The notes below the pieces were generated by a model, which did not search any database, had not been told where the DNA came from, and was given only the letters and a program-made list of their open reading frames with translations. Of a stretch of DNA of 64,000 nt, positions 63,868-64,000 are shown piece after piece. Source of the stretch: Ferrimonas futtsuensis DSM 18154 (lineage in GTDB: Bacteria > Pseudomonadota > Gammaproteobacteria > Enterobacterales > Shewanellaceae); assembly GCF_000422645.1 (NCBI RefSeq), contig NZ_AUGL01000011.1:116665-180664 (forward strand), given 5' to 3'. The position numbers were made by a program, and so were the translations under genes. The stretch's first letter is position 1. Each line of letters opens with the position of its first letter.

Positions 63868-64000
63868 TGTCTCGATGAGAGACACGCTCTTTAACAATTA
63901 GTCAGACAATCTGTGTGGGCACTCGCGCAGGATTGATATCTCATATATCAATGTTGCACTGAGTGACTATAACAAGTTAATTCAGTAATTCATTGAGTCG
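63868..64000 (+). ncRNA. rRNA operon leader with boxB, boxA and boxC antitermination sites
   Basis: The leader contains a boxB-like hairpin TGTCTC/GAGACA (63868-63884), boxA CGCTCTTTAACA (63885-63896) for NusB/NusE antitermination, and boxC-like CTGTGTGGGCACTCG at about 63910, nearly identical to the E. coli leader. The mature 16S rRNA start is not reached; the operon continues beyond the right edge. No coding gene occurs in the 333 bp after murI. Confidence 0.9.

Noticed and set aside
1..64000. Insertion sequences, prophage, integrons, tRNA genes or CRISPR arrays
   Set aside because: No transposase, integrase, phage gene, cloverleaf or regular repeat-spacer array was recognised by reading the sequence and the proteins.

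Overview
The window is chromosomal DNA of a GC-rich gammaproteobacterium. Gene content and order (ompR-envZ-greB-tex, bioH/gntX-nfuA, hslR-hslO-pckA next to gspC-N, murI directly before an rrn operon, a caa3-type cytochrome oxidase operon with its assembly genes) resemble marine Alteromonadales, most likely Ferrimonas or a Shewanella-like relative. This assignment is inference from gene order and protein similarity; no 16S sequence is inside the window.

Layout. 1-7.1 kb is a copper/silver locus: a 5'-truncated protein with tandem heavy-metal-binding domains, a Met/Cys-rich secreted protein, a CusB-like adaptor carrying four such domains, a CusA-like RND pump and an overlapping cueR, then two minus-strand secreted-protein genes. 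7.2-13.7 kb holds a divergent S-adenosylhomocysteine hydrolase homologue facing a minus-strand run plsB, mtr, tapT, lysR. 13.8-15 kb is the SOS unit lexA-sulA with two LexA boxes. 15.1-23.6 kb is the oxidase cluster (coxB, coxA, cox11, coxC, an antisense DUF2909 gene, surf1, an unassigned membrane protein, ctaA, ctaB, sco) behind a perfect FNR-type box. 23.6-35 kb carries a lipoprotein hydrolase, a polysaccharide deacetylase, a MATE pump, nfuA, an M14 peptidase, gntX/bioH, an unknown protein, tex and greB.

35-43.4 kb holds ompR-envZ with a third unknown gene, a secreted subtilisin, pckA, hslO and hslR. 43.6-55.1 kb is a complete type II secretion operon, gspC to gspN, which probably exports proteins such as the subtilisin. 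55.2-64 kb holds nudE, cysQ, selD-mnmH, an Asp-nucleophile hydrolase, a fatty-acid desaturase divergent from fabR with a FabR-like operator between them, trmA, murI and the promoters and leader of an rRNA operon whose 16S gene lies just beyond the right edge.

Most genes are core housekeeping genes. I saw no insertion sequence, phage, CRISPR array or tRNA. The least ordinary parts are the multi-domain metal-binding array, the SAHH homologue, several small unassigned proteins, a terminator inside a convergent gene, and GspJ with a long Gly/Asn/Ser tail.
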